This document shows positions 1 through 7,655 of a stretch of 25,602 nt of DNA, piece after piece. Source of the DNA: JAWLCQ01 sp041687095 (GTDB lineage: Bacteria > Planctomycetota > Phycisphaerae > SM23-33); NCBI GenBank assembly GCA_041687095.1, contig JAWLCQ010000056.1, forward strand, positions 1 to 25,602, read 5' to 3'. Position numbers and translations under genes: made by a program. The stretch's first letter is position 1, and each line of letters begins with the position of its first letter. The notes beneath the pieces were generated by a model. It saw only the letters and a list, made by a program, of their open reading frames with translations, was not told the DNA's origin and ran no database searches.

Positions 1-791
1 ACGGGCGGTTCGAGTTCGACATCGGCACGGCCGGGTCCACCTCGCTCGTCCTGCAGACGGTCCTGCCCGCCCTGGCGATCTCCGGTGCGGACACCGAGGT
101 CGTGGTGGTGGGGGGGACGCACAACCCGATGGCCCCGTGCTTCGAGTACCTGCGCGACGTGTACGGGGTGCTGGCGGAGATGATGGGGCTGCAGTTGTTC
201 CTCAACCTCGCGCGGGGGGGCTTTTACCCCGCGGGCGGGGGGCGGGTGATCCTGCAGGTTCGCGGGTGCGAGTTCTTCGACGACGTCTCCCCGCTTCGCC
301 TGCCCTCGCGCGGGGAGTTGCGGCGGATCGAGGGGCTGTCGGCGGCGTCGTCCAGCCTCCCGGAGCACATCCTGCAGCGGCAGGAGGCGCAGGTGAACCG
401 GCGGCTGAGTGACGCGGGGCTGGCGGTGAGCATGCGGCGGGAGGCGTGGGAGACGAACTCCCCGGGGACGGTGGTGTTCCTGCGGGCGGTGTTCTCGCGG
501 GGGGTGGCGGGGTTCATGGGCCTGGGCAAGCGCGGCAAGCCCGCCGAGGCCGTTGCCGACGACGCCGTCGACGCCCTCCTGGCGTTTCTGGACTCGCCCC
601 CCGCCTGCGCCCTCGACCCGCACCTCGCCGACCAGATGCTCACCCTCGCGGCCCTGTCGCCCGGCGAGTCGCTCTTCCGCACCTCCGAGGTGACCACCCA
701 CCTCACCACCAACGCCGCCGTCCTCCGCCAACTCACGCACCGCGAGGTCACCGTCGGTCCCGACGGGACGGTCCGCGTGGCGGCGCTGTGA
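1..791 (+). CDS. rtcA: RNA 3'-terminal phosphate cyclase, 5'-truncated by window edge
   Basis: The frame is open from position 3 and encodes about 262 residues, the C-terminal three quarters of an RtcA. RtcA converts RNA 3'-phosphate ends to 2',3'-cyclic phosphates through an adenylylated-enzyme intermediate in the cytoplasm. The visible family signature GTAGSTSLVLQTVLPAL is at the very start, followed by GGTHNPMAPCFEYL and GGFYPAGGG. Near the C-terminus lies TTHLTTNAAVL, whose His fits the position of the adenylylated histidine of E. coli RtcA. The gene ends at VRVAAL with TGA. The start codon and promoter lie outside the window. No RtcB or RtcR is visible, so regulation cannot be judged. 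A MITE-like palindrome begins 12 bp after the stop. The family call is secure; the truncation is only the window boundary. Confidence 0.93.
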   Translation, partial: GRFEFDIGTAGSTSLVLQTVLPALAISGADTEVVVVGGTHNPMAPCFEYLRDVYGVLAEMMGLQLFLNLARGGFYPAGGGRVILQVRGCEFFDDVSPLRLPSRGELRRIEGLSAASSSLPEHILQRQEAQVNRRLSDAGLAVSMRREAWETNSPGTVVFLRAVFSRGVAGFMGLGKRGKPAEAVADDAVDALLAFLDSPPACALDPHLADQMLTLAALSPGESLFRTSEVTTHLTTNAAVLRQLTHREVTVGPDGTVRVAAL

Positions 792-803
792 CCGCGGTCC
801 CTG

Positions 804-958
804 CTAGTGCTCTGTCAGGAAGGAATCGATGGGTTGGGTGCCACCCTCAAGCCGCATGCTTCACGCGGCTTGGGGGTGTTGGGCGTGGACACCCCCAAGC
901 GGCTGAACAGCGCCGCTTGAGGGTGGGACCCATCGAATGATTCTGGACGGGACCCTAG
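804..958. mobile_element. MITE-like palindromic element with 31-bp imperfect terminal repeats
   Basis: The two ends (804-834 and 928-958) are inverted repeats matching at 22 of 31 positions. Both begin CTAG, which fits a TA target duplication of the IS630/Tc1 type. Inside are nested stems: CCACCCTCAAGC (841-852) pairs with 915-926, and CTTGGGGGTGT (869-879) pairs with 889-899. Two alternative side hairpins (851-855 with 865-869, and 897-903 with 912-918) would make a cruciform. There is no ORF of interest. The element is non-autonomous and no matching transposase is present in the window. Confidence 0.6.
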
Positions 959-994
959 CGGCCTGTTTACAAAGTCACACCATGCTTCCTGATG

Positions 995-1097
995 GAGCAG
1001 TAGAACAGGAGAGCAGGAGACCGCAGGCGTGTAACACGTTGTCTCTTCATGAGTTGTGTGGATGTCTTGAATCTACTGCTCACCTGTTCTCCTGCTC
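995..1097. repeat. 25-bp imperfect inverted repeat built from GAGCAG units
   Basis: The arm at 995-1019 (GAGCAGTAGAACAGGAGAGC...) matches the reverse complement of 1073-1097 at 22 of 25 positions, separated by a 53-bp AT-richer loop. The sequence between rtcA and the HEAT-repeat gene shows no coding signal. The arms could be termini of a small element or a stem in a read-through transcript. Confidence 0.5.
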
Positions 1098-1104
1098 GCC
1101 TGCT

Positions 1105-1134
1105 CTAGCAGCCCGTTTCTAAACGGGCTGCTAG
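1105..1134 (-). terminator. Perfect 14-bp hairpin overlapping the HEAT-gene stop codon
   Basis: CTAGCAGCCCGTTT (1105-1118) is perfectly complementary to 1121-1134 across a 2-nt loop. The right arm includes the TAG stop (1131-1133) of the minus-strand gene, so the stem forms exactly as translation ends. There is no long U-tract on the minus strand, so efficient intrinsic termination is uncertain. It may act bidirectionally or as an mRNA 3'-end stabiliser. Confidence 0.5.
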
Positions 1135-3128
1135 CGGCTGGTCATGCGTTGGAGGGTCTGTTCGGCGGCGCGGGCGACGGCGGGGTCGGGGTCGGTCTGG
1201 GCGACCTCCTGGAGGGCCTTGGCGACGGCGCGGGAGGGGTGGTTGCCGAGGGCCTTGGCGGCGTCACTGCGGAGGGCGGGTTCGGTGTCGTTCTTGAGGG
1301 TGTCCAGGAGCGGATCGACGACGTCCCGCTTCTTGCTGGAGGCGAAGAGGCGGACGACGGTGCGGCGGGTGTTGATGCAGTCGGTCTTGAGGAGGGCGGC
1401 GATCGCCTCCATGCCCTCGCTGCCGCACTTGGCGGCGAGGTCGTACTCCCCGAGGGCGGCCAGCACGCGGGCGCGGTCGCCCCGTCCGTCCCCTGACCAG
1501 TCCAGCCGGGCGAGGGCGAGGGCGGCGTCGCGGCGGGCGGTCATGCAGCGGTCGTCCAGGGCCTTCACGAGGGCCGGGATGCTCTCGGGGTCGGGGTGGT
1601 CCCGCAGGACCACAAGGGCGGCTGAGCGGATCTCGAGACGGTCGCTGGTGGCGGCGGTGCGGAGGGCGCGGGCGGCCCGTTCGTCCTGGTGGAAGGCCAG
1701 GGCGCGCACGGCGGCGACGGCGGCCCCGGGGTCGCGGGAGCCCGTGAGCGTCAGGACGGTGTCGAGCATTTCGGGCTTGCGGATGGCGGCGAGGGCTTCG
1801 GCGGCGGCGACGCGGACCTCGTCGGAGGCGTCGTTGAGGGCCTTCTTGAGGGCCTCGACGACATCCTCGTCGCTCAGGCCCGCGAGGGCCTGGGCGGCCG
1901 AGAGGCGGACCCAACTCGCCTCGTCGGTGAGCATGCCCATCAGGGCCCAGACGGTCTGGTCGCTGCGGACGGAGCGTAGGGCGCGGGCGGCGCAGTAGCG
2001 GACGTGGGGCTCGGAGTGCTTGGCGAGTTCCACCAGCGGGCCCGCCGCCGCCGGGCCGAATCGGGCGAGGGCGTCGGCGAGCTTCTCGCGGGTGAACTGG
2101 TCGGTGTGGTCCTGGAGGACGGCCGACAGGACCGGGATGGCCCGTTCGTCCTTGAGTTGCCCCAGGGCCTCGGCGGCGAGTTGGGTGGGGGTGGTGGACT
2201 GGGCGTTGAGCATGCCCATGAGGGTGGCGAAGGCTTCCTCGTTCTTGGCGGCGGCGAGGGCGGCGGCGGCGGGGATCCGGAGTTCGGGGGCCTCGTCGGG
2301 ATTGGCCATCAGCCGCGTGAAGTGCCGCCCCGCCCCCTCGGGGTCGAGGGTGCTGAGGGCGCGGAGGGCGGCGAGGCGGACGGGCATGTCGGTATCGTTG
2401 AGGGCCTTGACGAGGTCGGGGACCGGATCTTTGGATCCGACCTGTCCCAGGGCTTCGACGGCGGTGCGGCGGGCGGCGGCGTTATCGCTGCGGAGGCCCT
2501 TGGCGAGTTCGTCGGCGGCGTTTTGGGCCTTGGCGCGGCCGGCGGCGCGGGCGAGCTGCATCCACAGGTTGCGGTCGGACTCGGCCTTGCGGAGGGCGTA
2601 GCGGAGGGCGTCGGCGGCGTCGTCCCCGCCGATGTTGGCGAGGGCGTTGGCGGCGGCGATGATGAGCCCGGTCCCGTCGGCCCCGGGGCTGGCCTTGACG
2701 CGGGGGAGGAGGGCCTCGGTGCTGCGGGAGTTCTTGAACTGCCCCAACAGCGAGGCGATCGCGCAGCGGACTCGCATGTCGCGCTCGGAGCGGAAGCGTT
2801 CGAGCAGGACGGTCTGCGCCCGGTCATCGCCGCTCTGCACGAGCCCCTGGGCGGCGGCGATGCGGACGGGTTCGGAATCGGAGTCCTTCAGCAGGGCGTA
2901 CAGCGTGGAGAACCCGTCGGGCAGCTTGAGCGCCCCGATGCGGCGGGCGGCGTAGCTGCGGGCCTCGGGGTAGTCGGACTTCGTCAGCCCGGTCCACTTC
3001 TGCAGCTCCGCGAGCTGCGCGGGCGTGGGGGCGGGGGCCTCCTGCGCCCGGGCGGCCGAAACCGCCGGCCCACCGAACAGGACGGCTGCCAGAACGAGAC
3101 TCGATGCGAGCGAGACCCTACCCTTCAT
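1131..3128 (-). CDS. Exported HEAT-repeat (PBS-lyase-like) protein
   Basis: The protein has 665 residues, starting at the ATG at 3128 because AGGAG lies 8 nt upstream and a signal peptide follows directly (MKGRVSLASSLVLAAVLFGG, with an Ala-rich cleavage region before QEAPAP). The frame runs further upstream, but that extension is not signal-like. From about residue 40 to the end, the chain is a succession of ~31-residue alpha-alpha repeats, such as AADALRYALRKAE, PVRLAALRAL, HVRYCAARALRSV and EVRVAAAEALAAI. These are typical HEAT/PBS-lyase repeats, a protein-binding superhelix. No catalytic domain is visible. It is probably periplasmic or exported scaffolding. It is divergently oriented from the URO-D-like gene. 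The partner is unknown; the fold is very likely. Confidence 0.88.
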   Translation of the reverse strand: MKGRVSLASSLVLAAVLFGGPAVSAARAQEAPAPTPAQLAELQKWTGLTKSDYPEARSYAARRIGALKLPDGFSTLYALLKDSDSEPVRIAAAQGLVQSGDDRAQTVLLERFRSERDMRVRCAIASLLGQFKNSRSTEALLPRVKASPGADGTGLIIAAANALANIGGDDAADALRYALRKAESDRNLWMQLARAAGRAKAQNAADELAKGLRSDNAAARRTAVEALGQVGSKDPVPDLVKALNDTDMPVRLAALRALSTLDPEGAGRHFTRLMANPDEAPELRIPAAAALAAAKNEEAFATLMGMLNAQSTTPTQLAAEALGQLKDERAIPVLSAVLQDHTDQFTREKLADALARFGPAAAGPLVELAKHSEPHVRYCAARALRSVRSDQTVWALMGMLTDEASWVRLSAAQALAGLSDEDVVEALKKALNDASDEVRVAAAEALAAIRKPEMLDTVLTLTGSRDPGAAVAAVRALAFHQDERAARALRTAATSDRLEIRSAALVVLRDHPDPESIPALVKALDDRCMTARRDAALALARLDWSGDGRGDRARVLAALGEYDLAAKCGSEGMEAIAALLKTDCINTRRTVVRLFASSKKRDVVDPLLDTLKNDTEPALRSDAAKALGNHPSRAVAKALQEVAQTDPDPAVARAAEQTLQRMTSR

Positions 3129-3493
3129 GACCCGTACTCCTGGTTTCCCCAGAGTGTCCACTTGTCTTCCCCTGCCTGCCGGCGCTGCTGGCCGAAGGGG
3201 GCCTGTGCCCAACCCACACATCCGTCGGACCCGCGACCATCCTGCCACGCCCCTCCCCGGGATGCAAGCAAAGGCTTCACGCTTCTTGCACCCCCTCGGG
3301 GCGAGGGCGGCGGGAGTCGTCGCAGCCAAGAACTTAACACTGTGACGCCCCGCCGTCCAGAAAGTTCCCCCGCTCTCTGCGCTTGCCCAAGTCGAAGCCG
3401 CCGCGCAGAATGTCACGGCGGGCGTTTCGTGGCTGCGGAGGTCGTGGCCGCTCGGTTCCGCCCGGAGCATCGTTCCCGTACCGGAGACCCCGC
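3129..3493. other. Divergent intergenic region between the HEAT and URO-D-like genes
   Basis: About 365 bp separates two start codons facing away from each other. The region is GC-rich with one AT-richer patch (aagaacttaacactgtgac, near 3327-3345). The ORFs here are low-complexity shadows of the flanking frames and lack signal peptides, convincing ribosome sites or family motifs. It should carry the promoters for both genes; only the plus-strand one could be proposed. Confidence 0.6.
3383..3411 (+). promoter_or_regulatory. Candidate sigma70-type promoter for the URO-D-like gene
   Basis: TTGCCC (3383-3388) and CAGAAT (3406-3411) are separated by 17 bp, each matching the consensus at 4 of 6 positions. 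The start codon lies about 80 bp downstream. This is a weak inference from sequence alone. Confidence 0.3.
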
Positions 3494-4735
3494 ATGAACC
3501 TGCCCGACAGCGACCGCAGCATCCTGCGCGAACTCGCCCACCGCATCGCCGACTACGCCCGCACCTCCGAAAACGCCGCCCGCATCGAGTCGTGGAAGCG
3601 GTTCAACGCCCTCAAGCCCGACCGCCCCATGGTGCTGATCTTCCCCGAGGGCGCGTGGCGGGAGGTGCCCCTGCCGCTGCAGTGCACCGACAAGAATGCC
3701 CGCAACATCGAGTGGCAGCTCCGCTCGCGCCTCTACACCCACGAGGTCCTCCAGGACGACGCGCCCATCAGCGACATCTGGTGGAGCGGGACCGTCGTGC
3801 ACAACACCGGATGGGGCGTCGGAACCCAGTGGCGCCGGCCCGAGCAGGCCACCGGGGCCGCCCACTTCGAGCCCGTCATCGTCACCGAGGACGACTTCAC
3901 GCGCAAGGTCCGCAAGCCCCAGGTCACCGTCGACCACGCCGCCACCGCCCAAGCCCTCACCGACGCCCGCGAACTCTTCGGCGACATCCTCCGCGTCGAG
4001 CCCCTGGGCGTGGTCTTCAGCGGGGTCGCCATGATCGACATGTTCGCCCAGTGGCGCGGGCTCGATCAGCTCTTCCTGGACATGGTGGACCGCCCCGAGT
4101 GGCTCCACGGGTGCTTCCAGTTCCTGATCGACGGGTACATCGACAACCTCAAGACGCTCCAGGCCGAGGGCGTCCTGGGCCTCAACAACGGCCCGCACTA
4201 CATCTCCAGCGGGGGGGTGGGCTACACCGACGAACTGCCCCAGAGCGACTTCGCCGGGATCGTGCGGCCCATCGACATGTGGGGCTTCGCCACCACGCAG
4301 ATCTTCAGCGAGGTCAGCCCCGCCATGCACGAGGAGTTCGCCCTGCGATACGAGACGCAGTGGCTCTCGCACTTCGGGCTCAACAACTACGGCTGCTGCG
4401 AGCCGCTCCACCGCAAGATGGACGCCGTCCGCCAGATCCCCCGCCTTCGCCGCGTGTCCATGAGCCCCTGGGTGGACCTCGCCCGCGGGGCGGCCGAGCT
4501 GGGCGACCGCATCATCTTCTCCCGCAAGCCCAACCCGGCCATGCTCGCGTCGATCAGCCTCGACGAGTCCGCCATCCGCCGCTCCACCCGTGAGGACCTG
4601 GAGAAGACCCGCGGCTGCGTCGTCGAGCTGATCATGAAGGACACGCACACCGTCAACCAGCAGCCCGACCGCCTCGCCGCCTGGGTCCGCATCGCCCGCG
4701 AGGAGTGCATGCGCTTCGCGGAGGGGAACGGGTAG
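3494..4735 (+). CDS. Uroporphyrinogen decarboxylase-like (URO-D/MtaA-fold) protein
   Basis: The protein has 413 residues from the ATG at 3494 (MNLPDSDRSILRELAHRIAD). An upstream in-frame extension to 3383 is Arg-rich and non-conserved, so it is rejected. The sequence matches a broad URO-D-fold family of unknown substrate, frequent in planctomycetes and gut Firmicutes. The recognisable C-terminal blocks are GGVGYTDELPQSDF, RPIDMWGFATTQIFSEVSP, LNNYGCCEPLH, RVSMSPWVD, FSRKPNPAMLA and CVVELIMKDTHTV. These relate to corrinoid methyltransferase-type URO-D proteins, where Cys/His residues can bind zinc; the CC of YGCCEPLH is a candidate. No haem-biosynthesis neighbours and no corrinoid protein are present, so a true HemE role is unlikely. 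It is a soluble cytoplasmic enzyme with unknown reaction. Confidence 0.8.
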   Translation: MNLPDSDRSILRELAHRIADYARTSENAARIESWKRFNALKPDRPMVLIFPEGAWREVPLPLQCTDKNARNIEWQLRSRLYTHEVLQDDAPISDIWWSGTVVHNTGWGVGTQWRRPEQATGAAHFEPVIVTEDDFTRKVRKPQVTVDHAATAQALTDARELFGDILRVEPLGVVFSGVAMIDMFAQWRGLDQLFLDMVDRPEWLHGCFQFLIDGYIDNLKTLQAEGVLGLNNGPHYISSGGVGYTDELPQSDFAGIVRPIDMWGFATTQIFSEVSPAMHEEFALRYETQWLSHFGLNNYGCCEPLHRKMDAVRQIPRLRRVSMSPWVDLARGAAELGDRIIFSRKPNPAMLASISLDESAIRRSTREDLEKTRGCVVELIMKDTHTVNQQPDRLAAWVRIAREECMRFAEGNG

Positions 4736-4744
4736 CGGGCCGTG

Positions 4745-4753
4745 TGGTATACT
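4745..4753 (+). promoter_or_regulatory. Extended -10 promoter upstream of comM
   Basis: TGGTATACT (4745-4753) fits an extended -10 (TGnTATAAT with one mismatch). No good -35 is seen at the expected spacing. It starts 10 bp after the preceding stop codon and lies 109 bp before the comM start. Confidence 0.4.
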
Positions 4754-4791
4754 GATGGGTGGAATCCGCAATTCCTTCCCCGCCCCCCCCG

Positions 4792-4828
4792 TTGACCCGT
4801 TTCGCCTTCCGGGGTACGCTGTTCGTAC
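4792..4828 (+). promoter_or_regulatory. Second comM promoter candidate with overlapping dyad
   Basis: TTGACC (4792-4797) and TACGCT (4815-4820) are 17 bp apart. A perfect 5-bp dyad, GTACG-n5-CGTAC (4814-4828), overlaps the -10 and the predicted start site, as an operator would. The regulator is unknown. Confidence 0.38.
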
Positions 4829-4861
4829 TCAAATCGTCGTACGATGGAACAGGTGGGATAC

Positions 4862-6469
4862 ATGATCGCGCGCGTGCATAGTTCGATCCTCCAGGGCATC
4901 GACGCCCTCCCCTGCGAGGTCGAAGCCGACGTCTCCATCGGCCAGACCGGCGAACTCAAGCTCGTCGGGCTCGCCGAGGCCTCCGTCAAGGAGTCCGTCT
5001 CCCGCATCCAGGCCGCCCTCCGCAACAGCGGGTACCGCTGGCCGGGCCCGCGGGTCACCATCAACCTCGCCCCCGCCGACCTCAAAAAGGACTCCGCCGC
5101 CCTCGACCTGCCCATCGCCATCGCCTGCTGCATCGCCGGGGGCGTCTTCCAGTCCGACAAGACCGACGAGTACCTCCTCATCGGCGAACTCGCCCTCGAC
5201 GGACGCGTGCGGGCGGTCAAGGGCGCCCTCGCGACGGCCATGCTCGCCCTGCGCCTCCGCGACGGGCACCCGCCCGTGGACCCCGAGGCCATCGAGGGCG
5301 GCGCGATCGCCCCCGCCATCCCCCAACGCGTCCGCGGCGTGATCGTCCCCGCCGAAAACGCCAACGAAGCCGCCGTCGTCGACGGCATCGACGTGATCCC
5401 CGTCCGCTACCTCAGCGACGCCGTCGGGTTCCTCACCGACGAACTGCCCGTCGACCCCGTGAGCGTGGACCTCGACGCCATCTTCTCCGTCGCCGGAAAG
5501 TACGACGTCGACTTCGCCGACGTCCGCGGCCAGGAGTCCGCCAAGCGCGCCCTCACCATCGCCGCCGCCGGCCACCACAACCTGTTGATGATCGGCTCGC
5601 CTGGGTCGGGCAAGACCATGCTCGCCAAGCGCCTCCCGACGATCCTCCCCCCGCTCTCGCTCCCCGAGTCCCTCGAGACCACGCGGGTGTACTCCTCGCG
5701 CGGGCTGCTGGAGGCGGGGCAGTCGCTGATGGCCGTCCGCCCCGTCCGCACCCCGCACCACTCCACGAGCGCGTCGGCCCTGGTGGGGGGGGGCATCATC
5801 CCCCAGCCCGGGGAGGTCTCCCTCGCCCACCACGGGGTGCTGTTCCTCGACGAGTTCCCCGAGTTCGCCCGCCCCACGCTGGAGATGATCCGCCAGCCCC
5901 TCGAGGACCGCTGCGTCACCATCCCCCGCGTGCACTCCACCCTCCGCTTCCCCGCCGACATCATGCTGGTCGCCGCCATGAACCCCTGCCCCTGCGGGTA
6001 CGCCACGGACCCCAAGCGGGCGTGCAAGTGCGGGTCGTTCGCCATCGAGCGGTACCTCGGGCGCGTCAGCGGCCCGCTGATCGACCGCATCGACATCCAC
6101 GTGGAGGTGCCCCCCGTCGCGTGGAAGGAGCTGCGGGCCACCGGGGCCGGCAGCGAGGGCCTCAGCTCCGCCCAGATGCGCGAGCAGGTCCTCCGCGCCC
6201 GCGCGGTCCAGGCGAACCGCTTCGGCGGCAACGGGACGACGACCAACGCCTCCATGTCCTCCCGCCAGACCCGCGAACACTGCAAGCTCGACGGAGCGGG
6301 CGAGGCCCTCCTCAAGCAGGCCATGACCGAACTGGGCCTCAGTGCCCGCGCCCACGACAAGGTCCTCCGCATCGCCCGCACCATCGCCGACATCGAGTCC
6401 AGCGACACCATCCACCCCCACCATCTCGCCGAAGCCATCCAGTACCGCCGGCTGGATCGGAGGATGTGA
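4862..6469 (+). CDS. comM: YifB/ComM family Mg-chelatase-like AAA+ ATPase
   Basis: The protein has 535 residues. The start at 4862 is chosen over the ATG at 4844 because AGGTGGG precedes it by 5 nt and MIARVHSSILQGIDA matches the family N-terminus. ComM is a hexameric helicase that promotes branch migration of recombining DNA during natural transformation. The N-terminal ~200 residues form the ChlI/Lon-S5-like domain (PAPADLKKDSAALDLPIAIA type). An AAA+ domain follows with Walker A GSPGSGKT at residues 245-252, Walker B-like LFLDEFPEF, and the Cys-rich insertion MNPCPCGY...RACKC near 372-392. The C-terminal Mg_chelatase_C helices end in HPHHLAEAIQYRRLDRRM. The gene is intact, but its last ~70 bp recur twice downstream (7656-7748 and 8164-8230). 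Confidence 0.95.
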   Translation: MIARVHSSILQGIDALPCEVEADVSIGQTGELKLVGLAEASVKESVSRIQAALRNSGYRWPGPRVTINLAPADLKKDSAALDLPIAIACCIAGGVFQSDKTDEYLLIGELALDGRVRAVKGALATAMLALRLRDGHPPVDPEAIEGGAIAPAIPQRVRGVIVPAENANEAAVVDGIDVIPVRYLSDAVGFLTDELPVDPVSVDLDAIFSVAGKYDVDFADVRGQESAKRALTIAAAGHHNLLMIGSPGSGKTMLAKRLPTILPPLSLPESLETTRVYSSRGLLEAGQSLMAVRPVRTPHHSTSASALVGGGIIPQPGEVSLAHHGVLFLDEFPEFARPTLEMIRQPLEDRCVTIPRVHSTLRFPADIMLVAAMNPCPCGYATDPKRACKCGSFAIERYLGRVSGPLIDRIDIHVEVPPVAWKELRATGAGSEGLSSAQMREQVLRARAVQANRFGGNGTTTNASMSSRQTREHCKLDGAGEALLKQAMTELGLSARAHDKVLRIARTIADIESSDTIHPHHLAEAIQYRRLDRRM

Positions 6470-6472
6470 GGA
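6406..6472 (+). repeat. comM 3'-end repeat, copy A (resident gene end)
   Basis: This 67-bp segment covers the last 21 codons and the stop of intact comM plus three bases. It matches 8164-8230 at 66 of 67 positions and matches 7656-7748 at protein level. Similarity to copy C ends abruptly on both sides, as expected for an attachment-type or duplicated segment. Confidence 0.8.
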
Positions 6473-6525
6473 GGCATGAAAGGTAGTCTATCTGTCCCTC
6501 GGAACTTGGAGGATGAGGCGGAGTG

Positions 6526-7596
6526 ATGGCCAAGAGCGGGCTGAACCCGGAGTTTACGATCACGAATGCCATCACGGCCGCGCTGACCCAGATCGAGCGT
6601 GCCCGCGGGTTCCTGGAGGCCGCAACGCTATCGGAATCCTGGGTTGCGGCGATGGGGGAGCGTGCGCTGGTCCTGGAAGCCCACCACACAACGCACATCG
6701 AGGGCACACACCTGACGCTGGACCAGGCGAAGCGACTTCTGGCGGGCGAATCTGTCCCGGAGGCGGACCCGAACGATGCGCGGGAACTGCTGAACTATCG
6801 GCGAGCTTTCGAATTCGTCTCAGAGTACCTCGACAGCGGCGCGCCGATCACCGAAGGGTTGATTCGCGAGATTCACAAGCGGCTGGTTGAGGGCGTGCGC
6901 GGAGGCAGCGCTGCACCGGGCCAGTACCGCAACGTGCAGAACTACGTGGTCAACGGGACAACCGGCCAGACGGTTTACACCCCCCCGCCGCCACAGGACG
7001 TCCCGGCGATGATGGCGGAGATGGTGGCCTGGCTCAATCAGCCCGGTCAGGTGCATCCGGCCCTGGTCAGTGGCGTGGCGCAGTTTCAGCTTGTCCACAT
7101 CCACCCGTTCCTGGACGGCAATGGGCGGACGTCGAGGTTGCTCTCAACGTTGTGCCTGTATCGGGCGGGCTACGACTTCAAGCGGCTGTTCACGATCAGC
7201 GAGTACTACGACCGCGACCGAGCGGCCTTCTACGGGGCGATCCAGAGCGTGCGCGACCGCGGGATGGACATGACCGGTTGGCTCGAGTACTTCGCCGAGG
7301 GTCTTGCCACGCAACTTCAAGAGATGCGCCATCGAGGCCAGCGGGCCATTCGGCAGGACATTCTGGCGAAAGAGCACGGACTCAGCGAACGCCAGGCCAA
7401 GGCGGTGGGACACTTGATCCAGCACGGCAGCCTGACCATTCAGGACTACGAGGCGCTGTGTCCGGGAACGAACCGCCGTTCGCTCCAACGCGATCTTAAG
7501 GTCTTGGTTGATAAGGGCGTGTTCACCGAAACCGGCGCCAGCCCCACGGATCCGACTAAGCAATATGTCCTCGGAAAGAAGGCCCGGCCTGAGTAG
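6526..7596 (+). CDS. Fic family protein (predicted AMPylase, class II) with C-terminal helix-turn-helix
   Basis: The protein has 356 residues from the ATG at 6526; a GTG one codon earlier is possible, and purine-rich GGAGGATGAGGCGGAG lies just upstream. Fic proteins transfer AMP or other phosphate-containing groups to Ser/Thr/Tyr of target proteins. The catalytic motif HPFLDGNGR is at residues 193-201. An N-terminal inhibitory-helix motif, (S/T)xxxE(G/N), is seen as TTHIEG at about 55-60. This makes it a class II, self-inhibited Fic with the inhibitory glutamate in the same chain. The N-terminal Fic_N region binds nucleotide and the last ~70 residues look like a winged helix (ERQAKAVGHLIQ...RRSLQRDLKVLVDKG). 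It lies between comM and the first extra comM tail, so it is probable cargo of an inserted element. It may act as a toxin-like regulator; the target is unknown. Confidence 0.9.
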   Translation: MAKSGLNPEFTITNAITAALTQIERARGFLEAATLSESWVAAMGERALVLEAHHTTHIEGTHLTLDQAKRLLAGESVPEADPNDARELLNYRRAFEFVSEYLDSGAPITEGLIREIHKRLVEGVRGGSAAPGQYRNVQNYVVNGTTGQTVYTPPPPQDVPAMMAEMVAWLNQPGQVHPALVSGVAQFQLVHIHPFLDGNGRTSRLLSTLCLYRAGYDFKRLFTISEYYDRDRAAFYGAIQSVRDRGMDMTGWLEYFAEGLATQLQEMRHRGQRAIRQDILAKEHGLSERQAKAVGHLIQHGSLTIQDYEALCPGTNRRSLQRDLKVLVDKGVFTETGASPTDPTKQYVLGKKARPE

Positions 7597-7637
7597 CTGT
7601 GACAAGCTGTGACAAGGAGCTGTGACAAGCTGTGACA
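7595..7637 (+). repeat. Short tandem repeat of AGCTGTGACA after the Fic stop
   Basis: AGCTGTGACA occurs four times (starts at 7595, 7605, 7618 and 7628), arranged as two ~23-bp units. It starts within the Fic stop codon. It could be a slippage product, or a set of binding sites at an element boundary. Confidence 0.7.
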
Positions 7638-7655
7638 GTCAGCCCTTCCTGCTTC

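Noticed and set aside
2004..3497. 497-codon open frame on the plus strand
   Set aside because: Antisense to the HEAT-repeat gene; its pattern of Gly/Glu/Val mirrors the repeats.
3413..4771. 452-codon open frame on the minus strand
   Set aside because: Antisense to the URO-D-like gene and to its promoter region; no family features.
4829..6424. 531-codon open frame on the minus strand
   Set aside because: Antisense to comM; repetitive Gly/Asp/Val composition and no motif.
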